From JANMDR01 sp043760555 (GTDB lineage: Bacteria; Pseudomonadota; Gammaproteobacteria; Burkholderiales; Usitatibacteraceae), in contig JAYUOW010000180.1 of assembly GCA_043760555.1 (NCBI GenBank), forward strand, positions 1 to 37,397: 37,397 nucleotides of DNA, read 5' to 3'. The notes beneath the pieces are model-generated. The model was not told where the DNA came from. It made no database searches and worked only from the letters and a program-made list of their open reading frames with translations. Below are positions 1 through 7,272 of this stretch, piece by piece. Positions within the stretch are counted from its first letter, which is position 1, and every line of letters begins with the position of its first letter. A program made the translations under genes and the position numbers.

Positions 1-198
1 AATTGCCCACGAAACCTCCCGACTTTTCCAATTAACTTGGCGGAACGGTACGGGAGGGTAGTGCCCGCTATCGTAACCACCTAGGAAGCTTTACTAAAAA
101 CCACTGTGCTCATGGAAAGGTGCAACGCGCCGAATCGAAGATGCAGCCAAAGACAATGGCAAATGAATTCCGTTTAAATCATAACGTAAACCGCTCAC
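1..198. other. left-edge region without a recognised gene
   Basis: Two short frames are open from the window edge on the plus strand (one closes at a TAG at 82-84, the other sooner). Either could be the C-terminal tail of a gene starting outside the window, but neither matches a family I know. An imperfect inverted pairing of CCTCCCG (about 15-21) with CGGGAGG (about 51-57) is visible. No tRNA or tmRNA end was recognised here. Confidence 0.3.
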
Positions 199-227
199 TT
201 GACACACTTATCTTGCGCGCACATAAT
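199..227 (+). promoter_or_regulatory. sigma-70 type promoter of the toxin-antitoxin pair
   Basis: A consensus -35 box TTGACA (199-204) is followed after exactly 17 bases by CATAAT (222-227), one mismatch from the -10 consensus. It sits 28 bases before the GTG start of the antitoxin and points into it. The -10 box lies inside a perfect palindrome (219-233), so a bound repressor would block RNA polymerase directly. Confidence 0.75.
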
Positions 228-233
228 ATGTGC
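219..233. promoter_or_regulatory. candidate autoregulatory operator (palindrome over the -10 box)
   Basis: The sequence shows GCACAT-AAT-ATGTGC, a perfect 6-bp inverted repeat with a 3-base spacer, covering the -10 box. Ribbon-helix-helix antitoxins usually repress their own operon by binding such dimer sites, alone or with the toxin. That this antitoxin binds here is inference. Confidence 0.6.
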
Positions 234-254
234 AGCGTATAGGAGACGACAACA

Positions 255-479
255 GTGAACATTACACTTTCAGTTGACGAACAAGTTGCAAAGCGTGCAC
301 GCGATGCAGCACAAAAAATGGGTAAAAGTTTAAATCAAGTCGTGCGTGACTATTTAGAGCAGCTCGCTGGAAGCGCGCAACGAGAGCAAACTTGGGCGCA
401 GTTTGAAAAAAGCTGTCTGGAATCCACAGCCACCCTTGATGGTTGGAGATTCAATCGTGACGAGGCCAACGAACGGTAA
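255..479 (+). CDS. ribbon-helix-helix antitoxin of a VapBC-type pair
   Basis: A 74-residue protein that probably neutralises the PIN toxin encoded 11 bases downstream and represses the operon. The N-terminal half starts with a short beta segment (NITLSVDE) followed by two helices (about residues 8-22 and 25-38, the latter LNQVVRDYLEQL), the usual ribbon-helix-helix DNA-binding layout. The C-terminal part, with WAQFEKSCLE and a charged end DEANER, would be the toxin-binding tail. The start is GTG at 255, preceded by AGGAG at 241-245 with 9 bases between, a good ribosome site that decides the start. The protein resembles the small antitoxins often annotated as DUF6364 or VapB-like, but sequences in this group are short and divergent, so the class is firmer than the exact family. 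Confidence 0.8.
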   Translation: MNITLSVDEQVAKRARDAAQKMGKSLNQVVRDYLEQLAGSAQREQTWAQFEKSCLESTATLDGWRFNRDEANER

Positions 480-490
480 CTGGCTAAAGT

Positions 491-919
491 ATGAGCACAC
501 GAACTTTCATTGACACTAATATTCTTGTTTACGCTGATGCCTTTGACGAACCAGTCAAGCAATCGGTGGCACTTTCCAAACTCAAGACCCTCTTTGAATC
601 CCGCACTGGCGTAATTTCTACGCAGGTACTCAAAGAATACTGCAACGTCGCCATAAAAAAATTGAAACTGTCGCCGCAACGTATTCGCGCAAGACTTGAT
701 CTCTACGAGCAATTTGACGTGGTGCAGGTAACGCCAGCAATCATTCGACTGGGCATTGATTTAAACCAAATGCGCAGCATCGCTTTTTACGACGCGATTA
801 TTTTAGCGAGCGCACAAACTGCTGGCTGTAATATCTTGTTAAGTGAAGATATGGCGGCGGGAGAACAGATTGGCGGCGTGAAAATAATAAACCCATTCCC
901 TAGCAATCCTTCCCACTAG
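491..919 (+). CDS. vapC: PIN-domain ribonuclease toxin (VapC-like)
   Basis: A 142-residue PIN domain, normal length for VapC toxins, which are metal-dependent endoribonucleases cutting tRNA or rRNA when released from the antitoxin. The acidic active-site residues are in place: D8 in FIDTNILVYA, E49 in VLKEYCN, D101 in FYDAIILASA, and E119/D120 in LLSEDM. The domain therefore looks intact and probably active. It starts 11 bases after the antitoxin stop and is presumably co-transcribed; the site before its ATG (AACTGGCTAAAGT) is weak, consistent with less toxin than antitoxin being made. The stop is followed 10 bases later by a palindromic repeat that could end transcription. The RNA target cannot be read from the sequence. 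Confidence 0.88.
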   Translation: MSTRTFIDTNILVYADAFDEPVKQSVALSKLKTLFESRTGVISTQVLKEYCNVAIKKLKLSPQRIRARLDLYEQFDVVQVTPAIIRLGIDLNQMRSIAFYDAIILASAQTAGCNILLSEDMAAGEQIGGVKIINPFPSNPSH

Positions 920-929
920 AGAATAAATA

Positions 930-962
930 CCTGAAGACGCCCTAATATAGGGCGTCTTCAGG
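930..962. repeat. palindromic repeat, copy 1 (best copy of the family)
   Basis: The left arm CCTGAAGACGCCCTA (930-944) and the right arm TAGGGCGTCTTCAGG (948-962) are perfect reverse complements separated by three bases. It lies 10 bases after the vapC stop and 21 bases before the next start. Seven more copies, more degenerate, occur in the window. As RNA it would form a very stable hairpin, so terminator activity is plausible. Confidence 0.85.
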
Positions 963-983
963 CAATAAATCAAACTATTCGCA

Positions 984-2381
984 ATGCGATTTCAATCAAA
1001 AAAAGTGTTTCTCGTAGCACTAATCGTTATCACTACGGTAGCGCTATATTTTATTGCGCGGCAAATTTATACCCACGCTAAGCAAGCCGATAACGCTGCT
1101 GCAAGTAAGAGCGCCGCGAATGCTTTGAGCGCACCTTTGCCACGAGATAGCGCGACAAGCAACGCCATTCCACGCGTAAGCGCTCCACCGCGAACGCCGT
1201 CCGCCGCAACCACGTTAGGCAGTATGTTTAGCGACGCTAGCGCCATCGCACCCGATGCTGATTTGCAGGTTTGCGGCTTATCGCAAGCGGAGGCGCGGCG
1301 CATTGAAAAGCAGCGGGGCGCGATTAGCATGGCCTCGGCCAGCGTGGCGCTGGCACAACCGGTTGCAGCTTTATTGCAGAGTGACGCGGTTGAAAAAAAA
1401 GCGTTGGGACTTTATTTTGAAGCACTTCGTGCGGGTTGGAACGCGCTAGAGGCGGGATCTCAAATACCTAAAAAACCTGAGTGCGAAGGCAGTGATAATT
1501 GCGCAGCAGCGAACGCCTTAGCGTTGCAAAAACTATTGCACGCAGCCACACAAAAGGCCGTAACACCGTTGGTGACGTTAGCACTCAACAGCAAAAATCC
1601 TGCCGTGTACGCCACTGCTTTTTACGCCTGCGAGCTTGATGGCGCGCGCGAAATGAATAGTGATTCTAATCAGCCCGATGATGTGGCTGCCGCGCGGCCT
1701 GCGAGTTGCGCAGCCATTGTTTTAGCGGATTGGGCAGCACTGGATAACAACAATGCCGTGCCGTGGATGCTGCTGGCGGGCGAGGCCGCCGACACACTAC
1801 GCGCCAGTCGGCGCGATGGCGCCCAGCAAGACGCGTTGGTTGCAGCGCTGGATTCAGCGATCAACCGAGCCGTGTTAGCCCCCCAGTTTAACGCGCGCTT
1901 TCCGGCTGTTTCGACGGTGTTTGATGATGATCAGCTGCTGATGCTTTCGCCGCTGCTGCAGGCGGCATTAGCGACTGAATTGATGGGTTTACAACAAAGC
2001 AAATCGCCTGCTCAAAGCGTAGCAAACTATTGCGCCACGCCGCATTTTGGGCTAGAAAAGCGTCGCTTAAATTGCAACGCCATCGCCAACAAAATGCTGG
2101 AGCTCGACACGACTTTTGCGGGTTTCAATGCGGCCATGACGATTGGTAAAAGCCTGCGATGGGATAGCGCGCGGCTTACCGCATTAAGTAATGAGAACAA
2201 AATTGCTTTGACGCTGCATGGCGAACAAACTGACAGCAACATCAAACTCAATTGCGAAAATGTTGCCACGCTGAATGGTTTTCTACAAAGCGTGTTGCGA
2301 AAGGGCGAGCGCGAAGTAGGTCGTGAGTTGATTGCAAAGAGTGGCAAAACGTTGGCGGAATTGATTGCGCTGAGACAATAG
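984..2381 (+). CDS. unrecognised membrane-anchored or exported protein
   Basis: I do not recognise this 465-residue protein. The N-terminus has basic residues followed by a hydrophobic segment (about residues 9-24, VFLVALIVITTVALYF), a signal anchor or uncleaved signal sequence. An Ala/Ser/Pro-rich linker follows to about residue 75, and then a mostly helical, alanine-rich body that should lie in the periplasm. The body contains several cysteines (for example in LQVCGLS, PECEGSDNCAA, FYACELD, ANYCATP, RLNCNA and KLNCEN), which would suit disulphide bonds outside the cytoplasm. No catalytic motif is visible. The upstream sequence has no clear ribosome site, only a palindromic repeat ending 21 bases before the ATG. 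It has no evident functional link to either neighbour. Confidence 0.7.
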   Translation: MRFQSKKVFLVALIVITTVALYFIARQIYTHAKQADNAAASKSAANALSAPLPRDSATSNAIPRVSAPPRTPSAATTLGSMFSDASAIAPDADLQVCGLSQAEARRIEKQRGAISMASASVALAQPVAALLQSDAVEKKALGLYFEALRAGWNALEAGSQIPKKPECEGSDNCAAANALALQKLLHAATQKAVTPLVTLALNSKNPAVYATAFYACELDGAREMNSDSNQPDDVAAARPASCAAIVLADWAALDNNNAVPWMLLAGEAADTLRASRRDGAQQDALVAALDSAINRAVLAPQFNARFPAVSTVFDDDQLLMLSPLLQAALATELMGLQQSKSPAQSVANYCATPHFGLEKRRLNCNAIANKMLELDTTFAGFNAAMTIGKSLRWDSARLTALSNENKIALTLHGEQTDSNIKLNCENVATLNGFLQSVLRKGEREVGRELIAKSGKTLAELIALRQ

Positions 2382-2401
2382 CATTTGCAGCTGCATCAAC
2401 C

Positions 2402-2436
2402 GCCTGAAGATGCCCTAAAATGGGCTATTTACAGAC
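2402..2436. repeat. palindromic repeat, copy 2 (degenerate)
   Basis: The left arm GCCTGAAGATGCCCTA is well kept, while the right arm (TGGGCTATTTACAGAC) carries several changes, so the hairpin is weak. It lies about 20 bases after the stop of the preceding gene. It looks like an ageing copy of the family. Confidence 0.6.
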
Positions 2437-2506
2437 GTTTAATAGTTTAAATATTGCATGACGGTAAGCCCGTAGCCTCATTCTTGAAACTGTGCTCTTG
2501 CAACGA

Positions 2507-2525
2507 GGGCGCATGCAATGCGCCC
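2507..2525. repeat. short hairpin in the 2382-2597 gap
   Basis: GGGCGCAT and ATGCGCCC form a perfect 8-bp stem with a GCA loop, followed by CTACGGG. It lies between the convergent ends of the unknown gene and the response-regulator gene. No poly-T follows on either strand. Apart from this and repeat copy 2, I see nothing in this gap. Confidence 0.5.
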
Positions 2526-2597
2526 CTACGGGTGTGCGATGATTTTGCTTGAACCTTGGGTTCCGTGCATTGCGGTGGGCTGCATGCTTAAAACAAT

Positions 2598-3248
2598 CTA
2601 CAACCACCCCTGCTGCCGCGCCATCCGATATGCCTCGATACGATTTGCAGCACCTAATTTGCTCATAATTTCCGATAAATAATTGCGCACAGTGCCTTGG
2701 CTTAAGTGCAATTGGCTAGCGATGTCGGCTGAGCTTGCGCCCTCGCCTGCTAGCCGCAGCACCTGGCGCTCACGGTCGCTCAACGGGTCTTGCTCAGTCC
2801 ATGCGGCCATGGCTAATTGCGGGTCAATTACGCGGCCGCCTTCGTGTACCTGACGCAATGCGTGCGCGAGCTGCGCCGATGGCGCGTCTTTAAGCAAGTA
2901 GCCGCGCACGCCCGCATCGAGCGCACGCCGCAAATAGCCTGCACGAGCGAAGGTAGTCACAATAACTACGCGGGTATGTATCACCTCTCCGAGACTGCCT
3001 ATTGACGGGGCTTCGCGCGCATCGGTTGCGCTAAAATTTTTGAGTCGCTGCGCTAAATCTAAGCCGCTTAACTTCGGCATTTCAATATCGGATACCAATA
3101 AATCAGGCTTGTACTGCAGCACGGCTTGCCATGCGGCTTCGCCATCGGCGGCTTGCGCCACCACTTCAATATCGTCTTCCAAACTCAGCAGCGCCACCAA
3201 CGCACCACGCAACATGGCTTGGTCTTCTGCTAATACGATGCGCATCAT
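2598..3248 (-). CDS. NarL/LuxR-family response regulator (DesR-like)
   Basis: A 216-residue two-component regulator. The receiver domain has the acidic pair E8/D9, the phosphoacceptor D54 in VSDIEMP, the switch threonine near residue 99 in IVTTF and K120 in YLLKD. The C-terminal GerE-type helix-turn-helix (about 152-212) shows LSDREREVL-like sequence (LSDRERQVLRLAGEG) and the recognition helix region SQGTVRNYLSEIMSKL. It is the last gene of a four-gene operon and its ATG overlaps the kinase stop by 4 bases (ATGA), so the two are translationally coupled. Partner kinase and ABC genes suggest it controls transcription of this same operon. One oddity is a stretch of extra residues around 72-92 (GSLGEVIHT region) between alpha-3 and beta-4, where close relatives usually have a short loop. 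Confidence 0.92.
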   Translation of the reverse strand: MMRIVLAEDQAMLRGALVALLSLEDDIEVVAQAADGEAAWQAVLQYKPDLLVSDIEMPKLSGLDLAQRLKNFSATDAREAPSIGSLGEVIHTRVVIVTTFARAGYLRRALDAGVRGYLLKDAPSAQLAHALRQVHEGGRVIDPQLAMAAWTEQDPLSDRERQVLRLAGEGASSADIASQLHLSQGTVRNYLSEIMSKLGAANRIEAYRMARQQGWL

Positions 3249-4429
3249 ATTGCTTGCTCTGTTGTTAGTTTTAACGGCGATTCTGTGCAGCGCAATTGCA
3301 GCAAGGTGCCGCCTTGCGGCATAGCGCCTACTGCAAGTTGCCCGCCTAGCAGTTCTATTCTTTCACGCATGCCGTTCAGGCCGTTGCCAAATTTCTCGTC
3401 ACCCTCAATGCCCGTGCCGTCGTCACTAATGTGTAATTCAAACTGTTGCGTATCGACCAACCATTGCAATTTTATTTCTGCGTTTTTAGCATTGGCGTGG
3501 CGAATAATATTAGTGACGGCTTCGCGCACGGCCAACGCAAAGGTTGTTTCTAAGGCACTTGAAATTGGCTTAGGCTCAGTTGAATACTTTAGCATGATAC
3601 CAGCGGAAAGCAGCGTAGATTGGGCATCTTCAAGCTCTGCTGATAAACCAATATTGCGTATTCCTGTTACCGCTTGGCGAATTTGTTGCAGCGCCGTGCG
3701 GGCGATTTCTTCGACCTCACGCATATGCGTTGCTGCTACTTCGGGCTGACGCGCTAATACCCGATGCGCGAGTTCGCTCTTCATTACAATCACCGACATG
3801 GTGTGGCCGAGCACGTCGTGCAGGTCACGGCTGATCCGCTCGCGCTCGGCAAGCCGCGCTAGGCGCTGCACTTCTTGCTGGGATAGATGCAGTGCGTGGG
3901 TACCGGCTTCAATACGTTGCCCGTAGATGGCTTGCGCCACGAGCGCGATGCTAAATATTGCCGTAATAACAAGCCACTCGATGGGGTAACTGATGCGCAA
4001 ACCCACGGCTGACATCAACAGCAAAGCACAGACTAAAAACAATAGGGCGCTACGTTCAGGCATACGATAGGTTGCGCTGATGACACCGTAAATTATGTAG
4101 GTATTTGCACCCGGATTAAACGGCATTACACACAGACCCAGCAACACCATCACCCCCGCGCAAAGCCTGCCAATACGGGCATTGGCGCGAAACACGGCGT
4201 AGTGCAGCGGCAAATAAACCAGCACGCTTACAAGGGTGACGACCACATCTGTGGTTGATACATTTCTACCGAGCGCCAAAGGAAAAATCAAAAAAATTAG
4301 ATAAATCAGATTGATAAACATCAGCGGCCGCAGGGACGATCGGGGGGATGCCGTTAACGCGCTAACGTCAACCTGTTGCGCGCTTTTATTTTCGATCTGC
4401 TGCACTATTTTTCCTTTAGCCGTTAGCAA
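3245..4429 (-). CDS. sensor histidine kinase, DesK/HisKA_3 type
   Basis: A 394-residue membrane kinase. About five hydrophobic segments occupy residues 37-165 (for example 37-53, 62-80, 88-103, 126-144, 151-168) with very short loops, so the signal is probably sensed in or at the membrane. The HisKA_3 dimerisation helix carries H204 in ERISRDLHDVLGHT, the expected autophosphorylation site. The HATPase domain has the N-box at N307 (REAVTNIIRHA), the G1 box DDGTG at 336-340 and the G2 region GNGLNGMRER at 348-357. It ends in a 4-base overlap with its regulator and starts 10 bases after the permease stop. DesK of Bacillus senses membrane fluidity; here the linked ABC exporter suggests a lipid, antimicrobial or envelope-stress cue, but that is inference. 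Confidence 0.92.
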   Translation of the reverse strand: MLTAKGKIVQQIENKSAQQVDVSALTASPRSSLRPLMFINLIYLIFLIFPLALGRNVSTTDVVVTLVSVLVYLPLHYAVFRANARIGRLCAGVMVLLGLCVMPFNPGANTYIIYGVISATYRMPERSALLFLVCALLLMSAVGLRISYPIEWLVITAIFSIALVAQAIYGQRIEAGTHALHLSQQEVQRLARLAERERISRDLHDVLGHTMSVIVMKSELAHRVLARQPEVAATHMREVEEIARTALQQIRQAVTGIRNIGLSAELEDAQSTLLSAGIMLKYSTEPKPISSALETTFALAVREAVTNIIRHANAKNAEIKLQWLVDTQQFELHISDDGTGIEGDEKFGNGLNGMRERIELLGGQLAVGAMPQGGTLLQLRCTESPLKLTTEQAI

Positions 4430-4439
4430 ATTACACCGC

Positions 4440-5195
4440 TTATTTTAACTTCATGCGCGACCATAACACCAACGCGGCAAAGAACATTGCCGCCGTAAAC
4501 ACGGCCAAATACACAACGTGTTGCCACAGCGGCACCCCAGCATCTGCACCCACTACCTTCAACGCAATTTGCGCTGCATGGTACGACGGCCACACTGGCG
4601 CAGCGGCGGCTACCAGCTTAGGCAAGAACGCCAACGGCACCCACAAGCCGGACAGAAACGCCAGCGGCAGATAAATAAAATTAACCAGTGCTGGCGCGGC
4701 CTGCGCGGTAACCATCGTGCCGATAACCAAGCCCAGCGCACAAAACGGCACTGCCGCCAGCAGCGTAATGGCCATTAAGCTCAACCATTGCCAAGCCATT
4801 AGTTGCACGCCGCCTAATGTTGCAGCAATGACCGCAAGCTCACAAAAAATAATGAACGCAAAGCCTATCGCCATTAGCATTTTCGATACAAAATAGGCTC
4901 CTGCCAACGACGGGACGGCGCGCCGCCATTTGAGCCAACCCTTGTCGCGCTCCACTGCCACGCTTACGCCAAAGCCAAATAACCCTGGCCCCATTGCACC
5001 AAAAATTAAATAGGTCGCAAGCAAATAAGTACTTACTTGGTTGGAACCGGGCTTAGCCATCATGATGCCAAATAGCAGATAAAACATCGCAGGGAAAACC
5101 AGTGAAGGCACCGCAAATGCGGGCATCCGCAGGGTTCGGATGAACTCAAATTTAGCTTCGATCGCGTATATTTTTAAGCTTTGACTTAGCATCAT
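4440..5195 (-). CDS. ABC-2 type exporter permease
   Basis: A 251-residue integral membrane protein of the ABC2_membrane type, with about six hydrophobic segments (near residues 27-46, 58-78, 106-128, 137-163, 170-190, 225-245). The segment VNFIYLPLAFLSGLWVPLAFLP before the last helix is the typical ABC-2 signature region. Its first codons overlap the stop of the ATPase by 4 bases, so the two are coupled and should form one exporter. Substrate unknown. Families with this ATPase-permease-DesK-DesR order often export lipids, peptides or drugs. Confidence 0.9.
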   Translation of the reverse strand: MMLSQSLKIYAIEAKFEFIRTLRMPAFAVPSLVFPAMFYLLFGIMMAKPGSNQVSTYLLATYLIFGAMGPGLFGFGVSVAVERDKGWLKWRRAVPSLAGAYFVSKMLMAIGFAFIIFCELAVIAATLGGVQLMAWQWLSLMAITLLAAVPFCALGLVIGTMVTAQAAPALVNFIYLPLAFLSGLWVPLAFLPKLVAAAAPVWPSYHAAQIALKVVGADAGVPLWQHVVYLAVFTAAMFFAALVLWSRMKLK

Positions 5196-6100
5196 GATGC
5201 TTGCTCCTTCGTTAATTGCACAAAGGCTTCGGCGAAGCCCGCGCGGTTAATTTCTAGGTTCGATAAATTTGCGTCCAAGGCCAACAGCCTTCGCGCAACC
5301 GCTTCGGCGTGGTGGGTTTGAATTATGAGTGTTGCGTTAGTTATGCTGGCGCTTTCCAACTCCGCCCACGCCTGCACAGTCGCAAGGTCGACGCTGGTGG
5401 TGCAGCGCACACACCGCACCGCCACCCGCGCACGGATGGCCTCTACCGTGCCCTGCGCCACTACGGAACCATTGGCGATCACCACGACACGATCAGCCAG
5501 CGCTTCGGCCTCTTCCAAATAGTGCGTTGTCAGCACTACCGCCACACCGCCCGCCACCAAATCGCGCAGGCATTTCCACATCGCTTCTCGTGCGTCAATG
5601 TCTAAACCGGTGGTGGGTTCATCTAAAAATAGCACATCAATATGCGCGCAAATAGCCAACGCAAATTGCACCCGCCGCTGCTGCCCGCCAGATAACTTGC
5701 CGTAAGGTCGCGATAGTAAATCACCAATGCCCGCCATCGCGCAAAGCGCATCAAGGGCACGCGGCTTGGTGTAATAAGCCTGCGTGAGGGTGATGAGCTC
5801 AGACACTTTTAGTGTAGCCGGAAGTTCGGCCGATTGCATCATCACCCCAACGCGAAGCCTCGCAATACGGGCATCTACAGGCATATCAAAAAGACTAACA
5901 GCACCAGAATCAGGCGCAATTAAATTAAGCCAAAGTGAAACTGCCGTAGTTTTACCGGCACCATTTGAGCCGAGTAAAGCGAGCACTTCGCCTTGTTGTA
6001 CGTTGAGACTAAGGCCGTTTAGCGCTGTGACGGTACCGTATTTTTTGACGACGTTATCGAGCTTTGCGAGTACGGGTTTGGTTTGCGTTTGCTGCTGCAT
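5192..6100 (-). CDS. ABC transporter ATP-binding protein
   Basis: First gene of the operon and motor of the exporter. Clear motifs: Walker A GSNGAGKTT, the signature LSGGQQRR, Walker B VLFLDEPTTGLD and the switch histidine in LTTHYLEEAE. The C-terminal 80 residues form the extra domain common in exporters of the CcmA/NatA-like subfamily. I chose the ATG at 6100 (protein starts MQQQTQTKP). An in-frame ATG five codons upstream (6115) would place the GGAGG ribosome site inside the coding region, whereas from 6100 that GGAGG has normal spacing (8 bases). A palindrome at 6174-6187 is the likely control site. Confidence 0.93.
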   Translation of the reverse strand: MQQQTQTKPVLAKLDNVVKKYGTVTALNGLSLNVQQGEVLALLGSNGAGKTTAVSLWLNLIAPDSGAVSLFDMPVDARIARLRVGVMMQSAELPATLKVSELITLTQAYYTKPRALDALCAMAGIGDLLSRPYGKLSGGQQRRVQFALAICAHIDVLFLDEPTTGLDIDAREAMWKCLRDLVAGGVAVVLTTHYLEEAEALADRVVVIANGSVVAQGTVEAIRARVAVRCVRCTTSVDLATVQAWAELESASITNATLIIQTHHAEAVARRLLALDANLSNLEINRAGFAEAFVQLTKEQAS

Positions 6101-6173
6101 GATTGAATCCTCCATGCAGGCATGATGCGATAATCGCAGAGTGGGAACCAGTGGAGATCGTCAGGAATTTGGG

Positions 6174-6187
6174 ATGACAAATGTCAT
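6174..6187. promoter_or_regulatory. candidate operator of the DesR-like regulator
   Basis: ATGACA-AA-TGTCAT is a perfect 6-bp inverted repeat with a 2-base centre, 74-87 bases before the chosen ATPase start and outside any gene. NarL/LuxR-type regulators bind palindromes of this size as dimers, and the operon it precedes encodes exactly such a regulator. Assignment to that regulator is inference. Confidence 0.5.
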
Positions 6188-6264
6188 GGGGCGTCTGGGC
6201 TACGATGAACAGCGCGTGCTCGCCGTCTGCGGCTGACGAAGCGACAGCGTTTATTCCACCACTC

Positions 6265-6293
6265 GGTGCAATTGGCGCTGCGCTGATTGCACC
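6265..6293. terminator. hairpin downstream of the ligase gene
   Basis: GGTGCAAT (6265-6272) and ATTGCACC (6286-6293) form a perfect 8-bp stem with a 13-base loop, 40 bases after the ligase stop on the minus strand. No strong run of T follows, so termination is uncertain. The rest of the 6101-6332 gap holds the operator above and nothing else I recognise. Confidence 0.3.
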
Positions 6294-6332
6294 CTACGAA
6301 ATATTAAAAATTTAGCCACCGCTTTGTCGCAG

Positions 6333-7208
6333 CTAGAATTTTTGATACTCCCGCATAAACGTCGCAAATCTTGGTACGCCGTTTTTAGTTTCGCTACGGT
6401 ATTTGTAGGTGATGTTGCTGCCGATTGCGGGTGGATTGGCGCGTTGCGCATCGGTAAAGCCGCTGCCTATATTGAACGTAACGCCTTCTGCAGTTTTTAC
6501 TTTTAGCGCGCCCATTTTGCCGATGTATTTTCCTTTGCCGGACAGGTGCGCGATGACTGTGGCTTCAGCATCTTCTTGGGGTTTTAGCTTTAGCAATACG
6601 TCGCTGCGCCCCGTAATATAAGGCGCTTCGGCTAGGTGGAGCATTAAGCCTTCGGCACCCTCGGCGACCATTTTCTGAAATAAAACTTGTAGCGCGGCGT
6701 TGTCGGCGATTTTATTTTGTTTGACTGCAAGCAGCTGCGGCCAGTTTTGTTTGGCTACGATTTCTTCAATGCGCGCGGCGCGTTCGGTGAAACTGCCGGG
6801 CGCTTCTGGGAGCTCAAAAATTTGGTATTTTATTTCGCGCCATTTGGCATCGTCTGGTGTGGTTTGGCGCACGAGACCGCTGAGCTCTTCGAATCGTTGA
6901 CGGGCTAGCCATAGCTCACCATCGAGTTTGGTTGCGGGGAGTTTGGCTAAGAACCATGCTGGGGCGTTGACGATATTGCCGCTGCGAAATTTGAGCTGTT
7001 TGCCGTCCCAAATGGCGCGAACGCCGTCGAATTTTTCGCTGACTAAGTATTGCGTGGGGTTGATGTTTTTGGCGGCGACTTTGGCTAGGAGGAGTTTGGT
7101 GGGGTCTGGGCTTGCGGCTGTTGCTGTTGCGGTCGCGGACAAAGCGAGGAAAAATAGACATATAAACGAAAGAACTGTTAGTGGTGCTAATGAGACTTTG
7201 CGATTCAT
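6333..7208 (-). CDS. ligE: exported ATP-dependent DNA ligase, Lig E type
   Basis: A minimal ATP-dependent DNA ligase with a signal sequence, hence probably periplasmic, sealing nicks in DNA outside the cytoplasm. From the ATG at 7208 (MNRKVSLAPL) the protein has 291 residues: a hydrophobic signal (about 10-25) ending near ATATAAA, then the catalytic core. Motifs: I EKFDGVRA with adenylated K59, Ia FRSGN, III DGELWL, IIIa near YQIFELP, IV EGLMLH, V LLKLKP followed by DAEATV, and a C-terminal OB fold with no extra domains. A longer in-frame start at 7295 would read through the end of der and a palindromic hairpin and would hide the signal peptide, so I rejected it. Related enzymes occur in Neisseria, Haemophilus and Vibrio, where a role in handling external or incoming DNA has been proposed. 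Confidence 0.88.
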   Translation of the reverse strand: MNRKVSLAPLTVLSFICLFFLALSATATATAASPDPTKLLLAKVAAKNINPTQYLVSEKFDGVRAIWDGKQLKFRSGNIVNAPAWFLAKLPATKLDGELWLARQRFEELSGLVRQTTPDDAKWREIKYQIFELPEAPGSFTERAARIEEIVAKQNWPQLLAVKQNKIADNAALQVLFQKMVAEGAEGLMLHLAEAPYITGRSDVLLKLKPQEDAEATVIAHLSGKGKYIGKMGALKVKTAEGVTFNIGSGFTDAQRANPPAIGSNITYKYRSETKNGVPRFATFMREYQKF

Positions 7209-7229
7209 GACCTGCCCCCTCTCTCCCAG

Positions 7230-7254
7230 CCTCTCTCCCGCGAGGGGAGAGAGG
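7230..7254. repeat. GC-rich hairpin between der and the ligase gene
   Basis: CCTCTCTCCC (7230-7239) pairs perfectly with GGGAGAGAGG (7245-7254) around a GCGAG loop. It starts 18 bases after the der stop on the minus strand and ends 21 bases before the ligase ATG. Purine/pyrimidine palindromes of this kind are scattered between genes in many proteobacteria. No T-tract follows. Confidence 0.6.
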
Positions 7255-7272
7255 AGCGAACCTAGCAGTGCG

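Noticed and set aside
1..84. 3' end of an RNA gene at the left edge
   Set aside because: No CCA end, T-loop or other recognisable RNA feature; the inverted pairing alone is not enough.
930..962. Palindrome arms as genuine Neisseria-type DNA uptake sequences
   Set aside because: The arm differs from the known DUS dialects I remember, and no single unpaired arm was noticed in the window.
6101..6115. Earlier ATPase start at 6115
   Set aside because: The GGAGG ribosome site would lie inside the gene; it is correctly spaced for the ATG at 6100.
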